From Thermocrinis albus DSM 14484 (GTDB lineage: Bacteria; Aquificota; Aquificia; Aquificales; Aquificaceae): a stretch of DNA of 64,000 nucleotides. Below are positions 35,101-42,971 of the stretch, one piece after another; the first letter of the stretch is position 1, and each line of letters begins with the position of its first letter. Position numbers and translations under genes: made by a program. The stretch is from contig NC_013894.1 in assembly GCF_000025605.1 (NCBI RefSeq), positions 1-64,000 on the forward strand. Reading direction: 5' to 3'. The notes beneath the pieces are model-generated. The model saw only the letters and a list, made by a program, of their open reading frames with translations, was not told the DNA's origin and searched no databases.

Positions 35101-36067
35101 CGCTGCGGTAGGGGACATATACACTGCCGATCTAGATTTTGATGGTGCGGACGATGTGATATACTTCGGTATGTACGGCTACGATAAGAACAACAAAGTG
35201 TGGGGAGGTTTCTACAGAGTAGCTCTTAAACAAGGACAGGGATATAGATCTATAACCAGCATATCAAGCAGCGACATCAAGGAAGCCGTTAGTCTCAGCA
35301 CTTTTAAAACCAACAACAACACACCACCTGTATTTGGAAGACCAGCGGCTACATTAGATGATAATGGTAATCTCTGGGTATATCTGGCAACAGGTCTTTA
35401 CACAAGTTCCCAACACAGGATCCTCACATACTCTAACTATATCATAGGTTTCAAAGATCCATGTTGGGATTCCAACAACAGAACCTTCCTACAGAACTGT
35501 GGAACCTCCGTGAAACAGAGTGATCTTTTGGATAGAACTAACTTCCAGCTCACTTTTTCGCAGGTGTTGGAACAGGAAAATGTTTGTTATTGTGATAGTA
35601 ACGGTTGCGGCAGCCAGACAGTTCCTGTAAGAGTTGTTCCTGATAACTGGAACGATGCTATGAATCTACAGGGTAAAAATGGATGGTACATAACCCTTAA
35701 CGGTATGATGTCTTACTCTTCTGTATCCATATACGGTGGTATAGTTTACGTAAGTGCCTACCAACCCAACGAAGATGTGTGTAGTGCAGGAGGAAACACG
35801 TATGCCTACGGCCTATACTATCTTTCTGGAACGCCTTACTTTGACATACCTTTTGTAGCAGTGGGTAATGTTAGTGGTAACAAAGTCAATCCTTCCATAC
35901 TCCTCGGTTTAGGCGCATCTCCTTATGGGCAAGTCTTTCAGGTATCTCAGACAAGTTCTAAGGGTGCTGTTCTTGTGTTCCAAACATCCACAGGATCATT
36001 GGGTACAAAACAGATCCAAACAGCAGAAGAACAGGCTACGAGGTTCATACTATGGATAAACAAATGA
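32177..36067 (+). CDS. pilY1: PilY1/PilC-like type IV pilus tip protein with VWA domain
   Basis: This 1296-residue exported protein has a signal peptide (about 1-30). A von Willebrand A domain follows with MIDAS motif DVSGSMSW (near residue 53), and a second acidic motif is seen in LMTDGQWN. Two candidate calcium loops are DSNNDGQCQG and DKNGDNVPD. The C-terminal half resembles the PilY1 beta-propeller, including YTADLDFDGADDVIYFG. PilY1 proteins cap the pilus, with roles in adhesion, surface sensing and retraction. Many cysteine pairs suggest extracellular disulfides. It lies directly before four minor pilins, the usual priming set. Confidence 0.88.
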   Translation: MNSRSSLLLFVTLMLFLFFPSSQRIKAASINNYCYVPPFVGTAAAPNVMLLIDVSGSMSWCAYNPQSNKSFCCTNSSGCGWTYKGNEEGYFDPNKVYRYNSSQGYWEETTGTPAPCPKSAYTCSVLGCVETIDKTKIYSGSCLNFLYMTRIDLVRWALTGGTPDSCPTDVNESPQNNIRRCDPETYGQPGSQVSCDSYGCVLKSYLGARVKVPWSRINSALLFQFKNLSLKPRIGAMFFSDAGIRDKASVYIGDFTGSNNFDSLNPYKNTITAVNTEDPYGATPTAPALWDTYNYFAQQNPQYGGLKPQSGQGDQWKNPMYQCFDSNNDGQCQGSELKLVPCAKNFVILMTDGQWNVGGPPDNVDVACSIDYGFEQYSADPVVPAYWLHKKGFTNQKTGIYSYVEAVYGIGLFLGGTGERALKNVAMYGSFDRSKSWPDNLSGYPQNTCVMDDCGYGKGSGCTPLPPSSPDWDKNGDNVPDTFYSASNAIEIKQAIYNAFLDILRRSSSGATVAVLTSRYQTTATVLQPLMLPSYTTPTGDTIKWLGFFRGYWVDPSQQFREDTVMDKILVLLGTYRDKIFQYFFTSSGETKAAIVTDQCSKEAEKTPLGPTNQGLHPTLMFDCKLAITDKNSRRIYYHDGTGNLKEYKGNLSDVRSIWSLVDNQTPQDISSIVDYHRGAYFNPPPNNFVKRNRYFDVSNFCPSYQPGSNTTWKLGMVNASTPSVISNLPLNLKWIFVYNDDTYRQFVTSDDYKNRTGIAVIGSYDGMLHFFRVGYMKLTNDTQAPTKAVNAPNNDAQDLLEREEFAFIPYNALPYMLWYGTNDYNNCPVPIVDYRSYAFDASINGDPNAQKTKDSWRTLLLGVMGLGGKRLGNFSSSVFLLDVTDFMKNPSQNMPKLMWEVKLSNGTLTTSFPAVLRLGERDKNGEFWVVLGDGPKDPYADSYDKFVQNPKLYFINARTGQVREVNIPIPPNTYAAVGDIYTADLDFDGADDVIYFGMYGYDKNNKVWGGFYRVALKQGQGYRSITSISSSDIKEAVSLSTFKTNNNTPPVFGRPAATLDDNGNLWVYLATGLYTSSQHRILTYSNYIIGFKDPCWDSNNRTFLQNCGTSVKQSDLLDRTNFQLTFSQVLEQENVCYCDSNGCGSQTVPVRVVPDNWNDAMNLQGKNGWYITLNGMMSYSSVSIYGGIVYVSAYQPNEDVCSAGGNTYAYGLYYLSGTPYFDIPFVAVGNVSGNKVNPSILLGLGASPYGQVFQVSQTSSKGAVLVFQTSTGSLGTKQIQTAEEQATRFILWINK

Positions 36068-36543
36068 AAAAGGGCATGACGATTGTAGAACTGGTGATAG
36101 TTATAGCGATAATCTCTATACTCATGTCTTTCGCTTACTCTTGGATAAGAAGCTTTATTCTAAGGGAGCGACTGAGAGAGGCAGCTTATGATATAAAAAG
36201 CCAGCTGGATGACCTCAGAATGAGATCCTACACAGGTAACGTAAGCTGGTGCGTTAGGATAAATAACAATGCTAACTCTTATGAAATAAGAAATAGAGAT
36301 TTTACAGATTGTGGCAGTCAAGGTAATCTCGTGAATACTATAAATTTACCACCTGGCGTGAGGTTTGGCAGAGACGTATTCCTTTGCTTTAGTAGAATGG
36401 GATACCCTGTAAACAACGTGTGTGGGTTTGGTGCAGACAGGATAGTACTTACCGATGATTTAAACAGGAATTCTGTGATATGTATAAACAGATACGGACG
36501 TATAACGGTATTACATGACACGGATCAGTGTCCTGGAGGATAA
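36052..36543 (+). CDS. Minor pilin, FimT/GspH-like
   Basis: The 163-residue protein has a type III signal: a short charged leader ending KKG, then MTIVELVIVIAIISILMSF, with Glu at +5 and a hydrophobic helix. FimT/GspH-type pseudopilins start the pilus with the other minor pilins. The ATG at 36052 has a GAGG site; 36064 is an alternative. Confidence 0.85.
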   Translation: MDKQMKKGMTIVELVIVIAIISILMSFAYSWIRSFILRERLREAAYDIKSQLDDLRMRSYTGNVSWCVRINNNANSYEIRNRDFTDCGSQGNLVNTINLPPGVRFGRDVFLCFSRMGYPVNNVCGFGADRIVLTDDLNRNSVICINRYGRITVLHDTDQCPGG

Positions 36544-36545
36544 GT

Positions 36546-37379
36546 ATGCTAAACAAGAGACATGGTTTTACAATACTGGAGATATTGGTAGCTACGTTAA
36601 TAATTATGCTGGTAGGTATAGCTCTTCTTACAGGCATACTACAGTATAACCGTTATAGTATGAAAGTTCAGGCTAAAAGAGAAGCGGAGAAGATATTACA
36701 AAGTATGGCAGATTACATTAGAAGTCTCCCTTACGATTCATGGCTTTTAAATCCCAATGATCAACTCCATTACTGTAATGACTGTATATACAACAGAGCA
36801 TTTTGTGATGCACAACAAGGGTCCTGTAGCTTTATGCAACCTTCTGGCGGGTTTGATCCTGACGGAGATGGCCTCCCCTCCATAATGGACCCTTACTACG
36901 GCAACAACAACTGTAAACAGGTAGTTTTAAACCAGCAGGGGAACATAAACTGTGAGAGTTTTGGTGCCTCTTACAAGTATAGGGGACCTACGGAAAACAT
37001 GGCGGGATGGTTACGCCTTGTGCCGGACTTCTTAAGCGGAACTTCCTTCTGTAGGTGTGCTCTTGGTAACTGTAAGAAGAGTGATGGCACTGATGCGCCT
37101 TTGGTAGCACAGATAGGATCAGGCACATATTACAACAACTTAGACTTTTTACCAATAAGATGTTATTATGAGTTTAACACAGGGCAACCAGTAGGTGGTA
37201 GTGTTTGGACCGGTAAAACACTTTCTATGTACGCTGGTATGGTGGTGGTAAACTACACAACACCTAAAGCACCAGTAACAATAGTAGGTAAAGCCATAGG
37301 CGTAATAGTGTGGTGGTTTGACCCTGTAGACCATAACTACCGTTATGTTTATAAGATCATCTTTAGGGAGAAGCCATGA
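36546..37379 (+). CDS. Minor pilin, PilV-like
   Basis: This 277-residue prepilin begins MLNKRHG followed by FTILEILVATLIIMLVG, with the prepilin peptidase site after Gly and Glu at +5. The large cysteine-rich C-terminal domain includes DPDGDGLPSIMD, a possible calcium loop. The ATG at 36546 is chosen over the upstream in-frame GTG because of its GGAGG spacing and normal leader length. Confidence 0.83.
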   Translation: MLNKRHGFTILEILVATLIIMLVGIALLTGILQYNRYSMKVQAKREAEKILQSMADYIRSLPYDSWLLNPNDQLHYCNDCIYNRAFCDAQQGSCSFMQPSGGFDPDGDGLPSIMDPYYGNNNCKQVVLNQQGNINCESFGASYKYRGPTENMAGWLRLVPDFLSGTSFCRCALGNCKKSDGTDAPLVAQIGSGTYYNNLDFLPIRCYYEFNTGQPVGGSVWTGKTLSMYAGMVVVNYTTPKAPVTIVGKAIGVIVWWFDPVDHNYRYVYKIIFREKP

Positions 37380-38272
37380 GGGACAAAAGGGGTATGACGT
37401 TGGTGGAGCTTCTGGTGGGTATTGTATTGTTTGTTATACTGGGCGCAGGTATCATAACTCTATACAGGACCTTTGTAGCACAGCGTATAGCCTCGTCCAC
37501 TCTCGTAAAGACCGAGGGAGATCTCATTTACTTTCAACAACTTTTAGAGAGAATAACCAAAAACGCTGGCTTTGGTATACCTGCAAATCAGCAAGTGTTT
37601 AGCTACGACAACGGAGTCTTTTCCTTCAACAGTCTTGCAGTACGTCAGGAGAACGGCATAGGATGTTGGAGGACTTCTACTTTCACCGCTCCCTCTGACA
37701 TAAACGGAAGGACGTGTCCCAACGACGGATATAACATATGTTTGGATTCTCAGAAACGTATAGCCCCTCCCGACAGAAGTGTAGCATGTTTCTTTACAGG
37801 TAGCAGAACTTTAGATGATTTAGGTGATTTTCTTGTAAGGATATTCACAAGTGATGACAACCTTCCAAGAGAGTGTTTAGACGAAAGAGACGAAACATCC
37901 GGAAGACCAAAACTCAAGAATCTCATGATTCAGGTAGGAAACGATGTACCTCAACCAATAGTATCTTGTGTAAGCGATTTCAAAGTAAGATTTCTGGTGC
38001 AGGATCCCAATAATGGTATAGTAAAGATTCAGGATTCACCTCCAAACGATGTAAGACTTCTTAAAGGTGTAAGATACTGTTTCTTTGTTCAGCTTATAGA
38101 AGAGAAGAGAAAAGAGCCTACAAAGGAAGTAGTAACATCATACATAATAAAATCATATATACAACCTACCTTTTCAAATGAATGTGGTGGCACACCTATA
38201 AGTGTACAAAATTGGGAGGCCGTAAAATGGGCAACTGTAGAGATGAACGTAGAGCTGCCCAACTTAAGATGA
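37376..38272 (+). CDS. Minor pilin, PilW-like
   Basis: This 298-residue prepilin has the leader MRDKRG and helix MTLVELLVGIVLFVILGAG with Glu at +5. The remainder is a beta-rich globular domain with several cysteines. Its order between PilV-like and PilX-like proteins matches PilW. It overlaps both neighbours by 4 bp. Confidence 0.83.
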   Translation: MRDKRGMTLVELLVGIVLFVILGAGIITLYRTFVAQRIASSTLVKTEGDLIYFQQLLERITKNAGFGIPANQQVFSYDNGVFSFNSLAVRQENGIGCWRTSTFTAPSDINGRTCPNDGYNICLDSQKRIAPPDRSVACFFTGSRTLDDLGDFLVRIFTSDDNLPRECLDERDETSGRPKLKNLMIQVGNDVPQPIVSCVSDFKVRFLVQDPNNGIVKIQDSPPNDVRLLKGVRYCFFVQLIEEKRKEPTKEVVTSYIIKSYIQPTFSNECGGTPISVQNWEAVKWATVEMNVELPNLR

Positions 38273-38706
38273 GACAGAGAGGTGTGGCCCTTGCTGGTGC
38301 CCTTCTGATAGCCCTTGTGGTAGCTTTGGGTTTAGTGCTTTTGTTTAATATACTCACTAGGTTCTTCAGAGCAGGGGAGAGTGTAAGAACTTACACCACC
38401 ATCCAAGCTGCTGCCGAAGGGGGTGTCCAGTTTGCCCTCTCTGTCATGCCTCAGTTAGTAGAAGAATTTATACCAAACAGATGCACTACCTTAAACCTTC
38501 CGTGCAGGGTAGAGGGTAGAAGTAGTTGCAGCAATACTGTGCAGGTGTGCTACGAAGGGTACTCTTACGTAGGTGGCACTGAGGTAAGCGGAGCAATGTA
38601 TGAACCTTTAGGTGGAACTGCTGCCAAGGGACTTCTTATAAGGATAATATCAACGGCTACAGCCGATGGTCAGTCTGCCCGTGTGGAAGCTCTAGTGAGA
38701 CGATAG
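38269..38706 (+). CDS. Minor pilin, PilX-like
   Basis: The 145-residue protein starts MRQRGVALAGALLIALVVAL, which resembles the PilX/GspK N-terminus in lacking the usual +5 Glu. GspK-type tip pseudopilins also lack it. The start is the ATGA overlap at 38269 rather than the longer upstream frame. It ends 9 bp from the stop of the convergent pilin. Confidence 0.8.
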   Translation: MRQRGVALAGALLIALVVALGLVLLFNILTRFFRAGESVRTYTTIQAAAEGGVQFALSVMPQLVEEFIPNRCTTLNLPCRVEGRSSCSNTVQVCYEGYSYVGGTEVSGAMYEPLGGTAAKGLLIRIISTATADGQSARVEALVRR

Positions 38707-38715
38707 AAGGTAACA

Positions 38716-39138
38716 CTATTCTAAGTAACACCTGAAGGGGCGCACATCAACGCTGCACACCACTTTGAGTTGAGGGGATGAACTGAAGTAACCTTTAACC
38801 AAACCTGACGTCAATATACCAGAAGAGGAACACTCTACCTGTGTGGCTTCCATAACCACGTTACCTGCCGGTGTGTTGTAGTGGGTACAGTTAGGAAATC
38901 TTTTATCACCTACGGGGTTACTGTATACCTCCTCACCGTTAACAGCGCAGTAAGAAGAGATATCTGCCATACAAGCCCGAACTCGTGGTAGAACGTAAGA
39001 GATAACCTCCGCTCTACGCTTTTGGTTAACATACTGAACTACAGCTATAGAAGAAAGGACCGCAAGGATAGAGACGACTATGATAAGTTCTACTAAAGAT
39101 ACCCCCCGCGAGCGGGGGGATGTATGAACACACTTCAT
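38716..39138 (-). CDS. Type IV pilin, second gene of the pilA pair
   Basis: This 140-residue prepilin has the leader MKCVHTSPRSRG and helix VSLVELIIVVSILAVLSSIA with Glu at +5. Four cysteines lie in the globular part. The start overlaps the stop of the upstream pilA (ATGA coupling). A strong C6/G6 hairpin lies inside its leader codons (39102-39119), which should lower its translation relative to pilA. Confidence 0.87.
   Translation of the reverse strand: MKCVHTSPRSRGVSLVELIIVVSILAVLSSIAVVQYVNQKRRAEVISYVLPRVRACMADISSYCAVNGEEVYSNPVGDKRFPNCTHYNTPAGNVVMEATQVECSSSGILTSGLVKGYFSSSPQLKVVCSVDVRPFRCYLE
39102..39119 (-). repeat. GC hairpin in the leader codons of the second pilin
   Basis: Six C, then GCGAGC, then six G form a perfect inverted repeat: a 7-bp stem with a 4-nt loop. 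In the mRNA it lies about 19 nt after the start codon, just downstream of pilA. It has no U-run, so it is not a standard terminator. It could protect the 3' end of pilA mRNA or slow translation. Confidence 0.6.
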
Positions 39139-39623
39139 TGCGCTTCAATGGTACATCTTATAGAGCTTGTACCTTGTTCAGCAAAGCACCTTGCCCTGTA
39201 ATCATTAACACCTGCTAAGGTGGCAACTATACCGTTATTATCATTAGCAGCACCAAAGGTGAGAGTACCATCTGCGTTGCATTTAGGAGTACCGTTAGCA
39301 GATAGTGTTACTGTACCACCGGCAGTGGAAAATGTTACTTGATTTTGATTTTGATTTTGATTTTGATTATTGCCAGTGGTACCTCTGCAGTTAGCTGCCG
39401 GTGAACCCTGACCTACTACAGTCTGTATGTTTGCTCCCGGATTCTCCATACAGAAAGCTGCAAGGTCCATTATACATCCTCTAGCTATCGGTTCTGCGTA
39501 GGAGCTTACCTTAGCTTTCCTTTGATAGGAAAGATACTGAGGTATAGCCAATGATGCCAGTATGGCTATGATGGCTATAACCACTAGCAGTTCAATGAGG
39601 GTGAAACCTCTCTCGTGTCTCAT
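39135..39623 (-). CDS. pilA: Type IV major pilin PilA
   Basis: This 162-residue prepilin has the short leader MRHERG and the classic helix FTLIELLVVIAIIAILASLA with Glu at +5. Four cysteines in the mature domain suggest disulfides. The centre contains an (NQ)5 run encoded by a tandem hexanucleotide. It has its own promoter, a GC-rich 5' hairpin and a strong GGAGGAGG ribosome site, fitting high expression and the role of major subunit. The GspG-like alternative is less likely given the pilus genes around it. Confidence 0.9.
   Translation of the reverse strand: MRHERGFTLIELLVVIAIIAILASLAIPQYLSYQRKAKVSSYAEPIARGCIMDLAAFCMENPGANIQTVVGQGSPAANCRGTTGNNQNQNQNQNQVTFSTAGGTVTLSANGTPKCNADGTLTFGAANDNNGIVATLAGVNDYRARCFAEQGTSSIRCTIEAQ
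39341..39364 (-). repeat. Hexanucleotide tandem repeat inside pilA
   Basis: Four exact GATTTT copies on the + strand (39341-39346, 39347-39352, 39353-39358, 39359-39364), with partial copies beside, encode the asparagine-glutamine run. Length changes by slippage would keep the frame and vary a surface linker. Confidence 0.8.
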
Positions 39624-39651
39624 GGCGTTACCTCCTCCTTTTGGTTTTTTC

Positions 39652-39663
39652 GGGGGGCCCCCC
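39652..39663 (-). repeat. G6C6 palindrome in the pilA 5' untranslated region
   Basis: GGGGGGCCCCCC lies about 7-18 nt into the predicted pilA transcript, upstream of the GGAGGAGG ribosome site. A 5' stem of this kind could stabilise an abundant mRNA. It is self-complementary with little loop, so the exact RNA fold is unclear. Confidence 0.55.
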
Positions 39664-39676
39664 TTCTACCACTATT

Positions 39677-39705
39677 ATTTTAGGTCCTCTCCACATAAAA
39701 AGCAA
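39677..39705 (-). promoter_or_regulatory. Promoter of pilA
   Basis: On the - strand TTGCTT (39700-39705) and TAAAAT (39677-39682) are separated by 17 bp, giving a start about 46 nt before the pilA ATG. This is a sigma70-like pattern. No sigma54 -24/-12 site was seen, unlike pilA of many other bacteria. Confidence 0.55.
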
Positions 39706-39710
39706 TACCT

Positions 39711-40331
39711 TCACGTTCTTTTCACGTTATCCTCTCCCTGAAGAACAAGCAGAAAGGCTAGGAGTATGCCTACAAGACCCAAGAACTTTAGAAGACCTAC
39801 GCTAAGAGACATAACGTAAAGGGACGGGAGAGGTAAAGACATACCCAGTACCGTGTAGAAGTTTCGTGGAAGAGATAGCTTCAGAAGATAGCTTGCCGGA
39901 GTCTTTTCTGTATAAAAGACGAAGGAGTAGTAATACGCCACAATGGTTGCTAAAGAAAGTATGAGGTTAACAAAAGATGCTATAGATGACACCTGTAATA
40001 TGTTGTAGAGGAGTTGGCGGAAATCTTCTGACATAATGGAGTACCTTAACAGAAGATACAGAAGGGTGGTATCCAGCCAAAGAACTACAAGACGCGCCAT
40101 CGGCATACGCCCTATGTGTTCCGGTAGTTCTTCTATTCTGAACTGACAGATTCCAGAGAGATTCTCCTCTATGATATCCCTGCTCTGAGCCTTAATTTGG
40201 ACTACCACCTCTGATGTTTCCTGAAGGAGTTGTTGGTACACTTCGTGAGGTTTCACCCCTAATTCTATGAGCTTAGTGATGAGCTCTTCTTCATTCTGTA
40301 TGTTGTATATAACAACCTTGAAGAGTTTCAT
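39711..40331 (-). CDS. Membrane protein of the type IV pilus operon, unrecognised
   Basis: This 206-residue protein has a soluble N-terminal third (about 1-65) and three or four hydrophobic segments after about residue 78. It is the last gene of the pilMNOQ run, overlapping pilQ by 4 bp, so a role in pilus assembly or its control is likely. I recognise no family. Confidence 0.75.
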   Translation of the reverse strand: MKLFKVVIYNIQNEEELITKLIELGVKPHEVYQQLLQETSEVVVQIKAQSRDIIEENLSGICQFRIEELPEHIGRMPMARLVVLWLDTTLLYLLLRYSIMSEDFRQLLYNILQVSSIASFVNLILSLATIVAYYYSFVFYTEKTPASYLLKLSLPRNFYTVLGMSLPLPSLYVMSLSVGLLKFLGLVGILLAFLLVLQGEDNVKRT

Positions 40332-42055
40332 TGTGTCAGCACAGTGGGTGTTATGAAGATGAGAAGCTCTGTGTCACTCTTGTTCAACCTCTCTTGACCG
40401 AAGAGGTACTTAAGAAGCGGTACACGAACAAAACCTGGTATACCTTCGTTGGTGGTGTAACTCTGGTTGTCTATTACACCACCTATCACAAGTGTTTGTC
40501 CATTCTCCACAATTACCTTTGTCCTGACTTCCTTTTTGTTTATAGCCGGCCCCTGTGGTGTTTGAACACCTAAAGTATCCCTCGTAAGGGAAAGGTCCAA
40601 GAGAATTCTACCGTCGGGTGACACTATAGGAGTCACGTCAAGCTGAAGTACAACGTCCTTGAACTGTATGTTGGGTACTGCTGTTCCACCAGCTCCTACA
40701 GCAGCGGTAAGGTATGGAACCTGAACACCTTGCTTAATGGTAGCCTTTTGACCATTTATGGCTACTATAGTGGGCTTTGCTAAGCTTTTCGCCAAATTGA
40801 CCCTCTCAAGTGCTGATATCCTCAGGTTAAGGGCATTGATGATACCTTTTTGATAGGTGAGAGTGAGTATGCCTCCAGGATTGGGTGACAAACCTGGTTG
40901 CAGATAAGGGGGAGTTAAAAATAAGTTGCCTGGAGTAGGGGGCGAACCTATCCCTATGTTGCTTCCTACACCACCGGACCATGCTTCTGGAAGCCGTGCA
41001 CTGCTGAGAAGCATATTCCAGTTTATACCTAGTTCTCGCAAGGCCTCCTCTCTTATCTCCACTATTCGCGCTTCTATGCTAACTCTAACAGGTTGGTCAC
41101 TTATGTACTCTTTAAATCGCTCCCTTATCCTCTCTATAACCTCGGGATAATCGGTCACCATAACCGCGTTGAACTCCTTCAGGATAGGTGTTGGGGTAGA
41201 CGGAGATTGTTGTTGCTGCTGCTGTGTCTGTTGCTGTGGTTGTGTGTAGGCACCGCCACTGAGGATAAGACCACTTTCCGACCTTAAAGGTTCTATCATC
41301 TTTATGAATTCTTCTGGTGATATGTACTTCAGGTAAAATATGGCGGTAACGGGTCTGCGCTCTGTAGGTTGTCCTGATAAAAGTCCCTTAAGTATATCTT
41401 CGTATTTCTGAATGTTTTGGGGTGTGTCTGTAATAACGAGGGCGTTAAAGGAAGGGACTTCTGTGATGAAGGTTTTGGGATTAGTATACGGTAAGATTCT
41501 CCTCTTAGCTTCGTCCAATGGAGCGTATTTTATGTAAAACACCTTTGTTATCCTTTCCTCTTCTTGTGCAGAAGGTAAAGCCCTAAGATCTTTAAAGGAA
41601 GCTTCCAGCCTCTTTATCCGTGATTCTTCATCTCTCACAAATATTTTCTTCAGAGTTCTGTCTAATACTACTTCCGCTGAGGGACTTACCCTACTCTTGA
41701 GAATCTGAATCAGTCTGTTTATCTGTTCGTCGCTCATAGAGGAGATATCTATGGTGAGCTCTCCCGCTTTCGTTATCCTGTAAACTTTAGCGTCCACAGG
41801 CACGGCTATGAGGTTGTACTCTTTGAGAATTATGTTGAAAGCCTCACCCACGGGTATGGGTCTGTATATAGCTACACTTACCGTTTTCTGAAGCTCCGAA
41901 GAGATCTGTGGGTCAAAGATAATGTTCAGTCCAGATACCTGAGAGAGTGCTTTCAAAACGGTCTCCAGCTTTACGTTCTCAAACTTCATTTCCCTGACGA
42001 CGGAGGAGTAAGCAAAGGCTATAAGTAGAAGGACGATAAAGAAGACCTTCCTCAT
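40328..42055 (-). CDS. pilQ: PilQ-type outer-membrane secretin
   Basis: This 575-residue secretin has a signal peptide (MRKVFFIVLLLIAFAYS), an STN-like domain (VKLETVLKALSQVSGLNIIF) and two or three secretin N-domains (about 150-310). A Q-rich linker leads to the C-terminal secretin core (IVAINGQKATIKQGVQVPYL; VIVENGQTLVIGGVID). It forms the gate through which the pilus leaves the cell. It is shorter than proteobacterial PilQ, lacking AMIN domains. Overlaps with neighbours are 4 bp. Confidence 0.92.
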   Translation of the reverse strand: MRKVFFIVLLLIAFAYSSVVREMKFENVKLETVLKALSQVSGLNIIFDPQISSELQKTVSVAIYRPIPVGEAFNIILKEYNLIAVPVDAKVYRITKAGELTIDISSMSDEQINRLIQILKSRVSPSAEVVLDRTLKKIFVRDEESRIKRLEASFKDLRALPSAQEEERITKVFYIKYAPLDEAKRRILPYTNPKTFITEVPSFNALVITDTPQNIQKYEDILKGLLSGQPTERRPVTAIFYLKYISPEEFIKMIEPLRSESGLILSGGAYTQPQQQTQQQQQQSPSTPTPILKEFNAVMVTDYPEVIERIRERFKEYISDQPVRVSIEARIVEIREEALRELGINWNMLLSSARLPEAWSGGVGSNIGIGSPPTPGNLFLTPPYLQPGLSPNPGGILTLTYQKGIINALNLRISALERVNLAKSLAKPTIVAINGQKATIKQGVQVPYLTAAVGAGGTAVPNIQFKDVVLQLDVTPIVSPDGRILLDLSLTRDTLGVQTPQGPAINKKEVRTKVIVENGQTLVIGGVIDNQSYTTNEGIPGFVRVPLLKYLFGQERLNKSDTELLIFITPTVLTQ

Positions 42056-42270
42056 TTTTTCTGCCCCCCTTCCTCTACTTTTTTAAGATAATTTCTTGGA
42101 TTCTTGTCCACCTTCTGGGTCTTCACACTACCATCTTTGTTCTCAAACACGACATAGTTCTCCACTTTTCCGTTCTTCTCAAGGACGATGTACCCCACCA
42201 CTGCATCTGGGTCCGCAAAGTTTTGAGCAAAAGCTACGTTTACAAACATTAGAAGTATAAGTCTCCTCAT
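42052..42270 (-). CDS. Small exported protein in the PilP position
   Basis: This 72-residue protein has a signal peptide (MRRLILLMFVNVAFAQ) and a small mature domain of about 55 residues. It lies between pilO and pilQ with 4-bp overlaps, the place of the PilP lipoprotein. It is much shorter than PilP and has no lipobox Cys, so a PilP-like role is only inferred from position. Confidence 0.65.
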   Translation of the reverse strand: MRRLILLMFVNVAFAQNFADPDAVVGYIVLEKNGKVENYVVFENKDGSVKTQKVDKNPRNYLKKVEEGGQKK

Positions 42271-42971
42271 AGCTTTTCCTCCTCCCTAAAGATAACCTTT
42301 ATGGTCAGTTCGCCCTTCACCTTGCCTTTCTCTCCTCTGGAAAGGCTCAGGGACTGGGGATACGAAACTACACCACCCCTTTCTAAGGCTGTTAAAAATG
42401 TCCTCACCCTCTGAGGTGTTCCCTCAAAGACTAGCTTCAACTCTCCTGTAGGATACTCTACAGAAGGTTTTGCTGGTTTAACTTCCTTCTGCTGTTTCTG
42501 CTGCTGTTGCTGTTGTGGTTGCTGTTGTTGTACTACGGTTACTTTTTTCCTTTCCTTATCTTCAAGCACGTAACGCGTTTTCTGAGGGGTAGAGAGATTT
42601 ACGGAGAGAATGACCACACCTGTAGATCTGGCCATCTGACCTATTGCTCTTATCACAGATCCGCCATCCTTTACGGTAGGTATTTGACCCACTACGGCCT
42701 CCAGCTCAGCCTGTTTTTGTCTTAGCTGTGTTTCCATCTCTTCCTCTCTTTTTTTAAGATTCTCCAAAGTACGTGGGTCGGATGCCACCTTCAGATTTTT
42801 TATCTCCTGTTCCAGCTGCGCTTTTTCTCTTCTCAGGCTCTCCAACTTCTCCACGTTGGGAGATACCAGCATCATCCATACGTAAGCACCTGCCAGTATG
42901 GGCAGAAGAAACAGGAGGATGTACTTCTGCCACTGAGGTAACTGTTCCCACTGCCTCCTGAGGCTCTCCAT
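42267..42971 (-). CDS. pilO: PilO-like inner-membrane pilus assembly protein
   Basis: The 234-residue protein has a cytoplasmic tip, one membrane helix (about 18-36, YILLFLLPILAGAYVWMML) and a periplasmic coiled coil (about 40-90). A ferredoxin-like domain includes LKLVFEGTPQRVRTFLTALE. PilO pairs with PilN to align the inner and outer membrane parts. A glutamine-rich linker (about 148-165) is unusual. Confidence 0.85.
   Translation of the reverse strand: MESLRRQWEQLPQWQKYILLFLLPILAGAYVWMMLVSPNVEKLESLRREKAQLEQEIKNLKVASDPRTLENLKKREEEMETQLRQKQAELEAVVGQIPTVKDGGSVIRAIGQMARSTGVVILSVNLSTPQKTRYVLEDKERKKVTVVQQQQPQQQQQQKQQKEVKPAKPSVEYPTGELKLVFEGTPQRVRTFLTALERGGVVSYPQSLSLSRGEKGKVKGELTIKVIFREEEKL

Noticed and set aside
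39624-39710. Sigma54 promoter for pilA
   Set aside because: No GG-N10-GC pattern at -24/-12 was found; a 17-bp-spaced sigma70-like pair is present instead.
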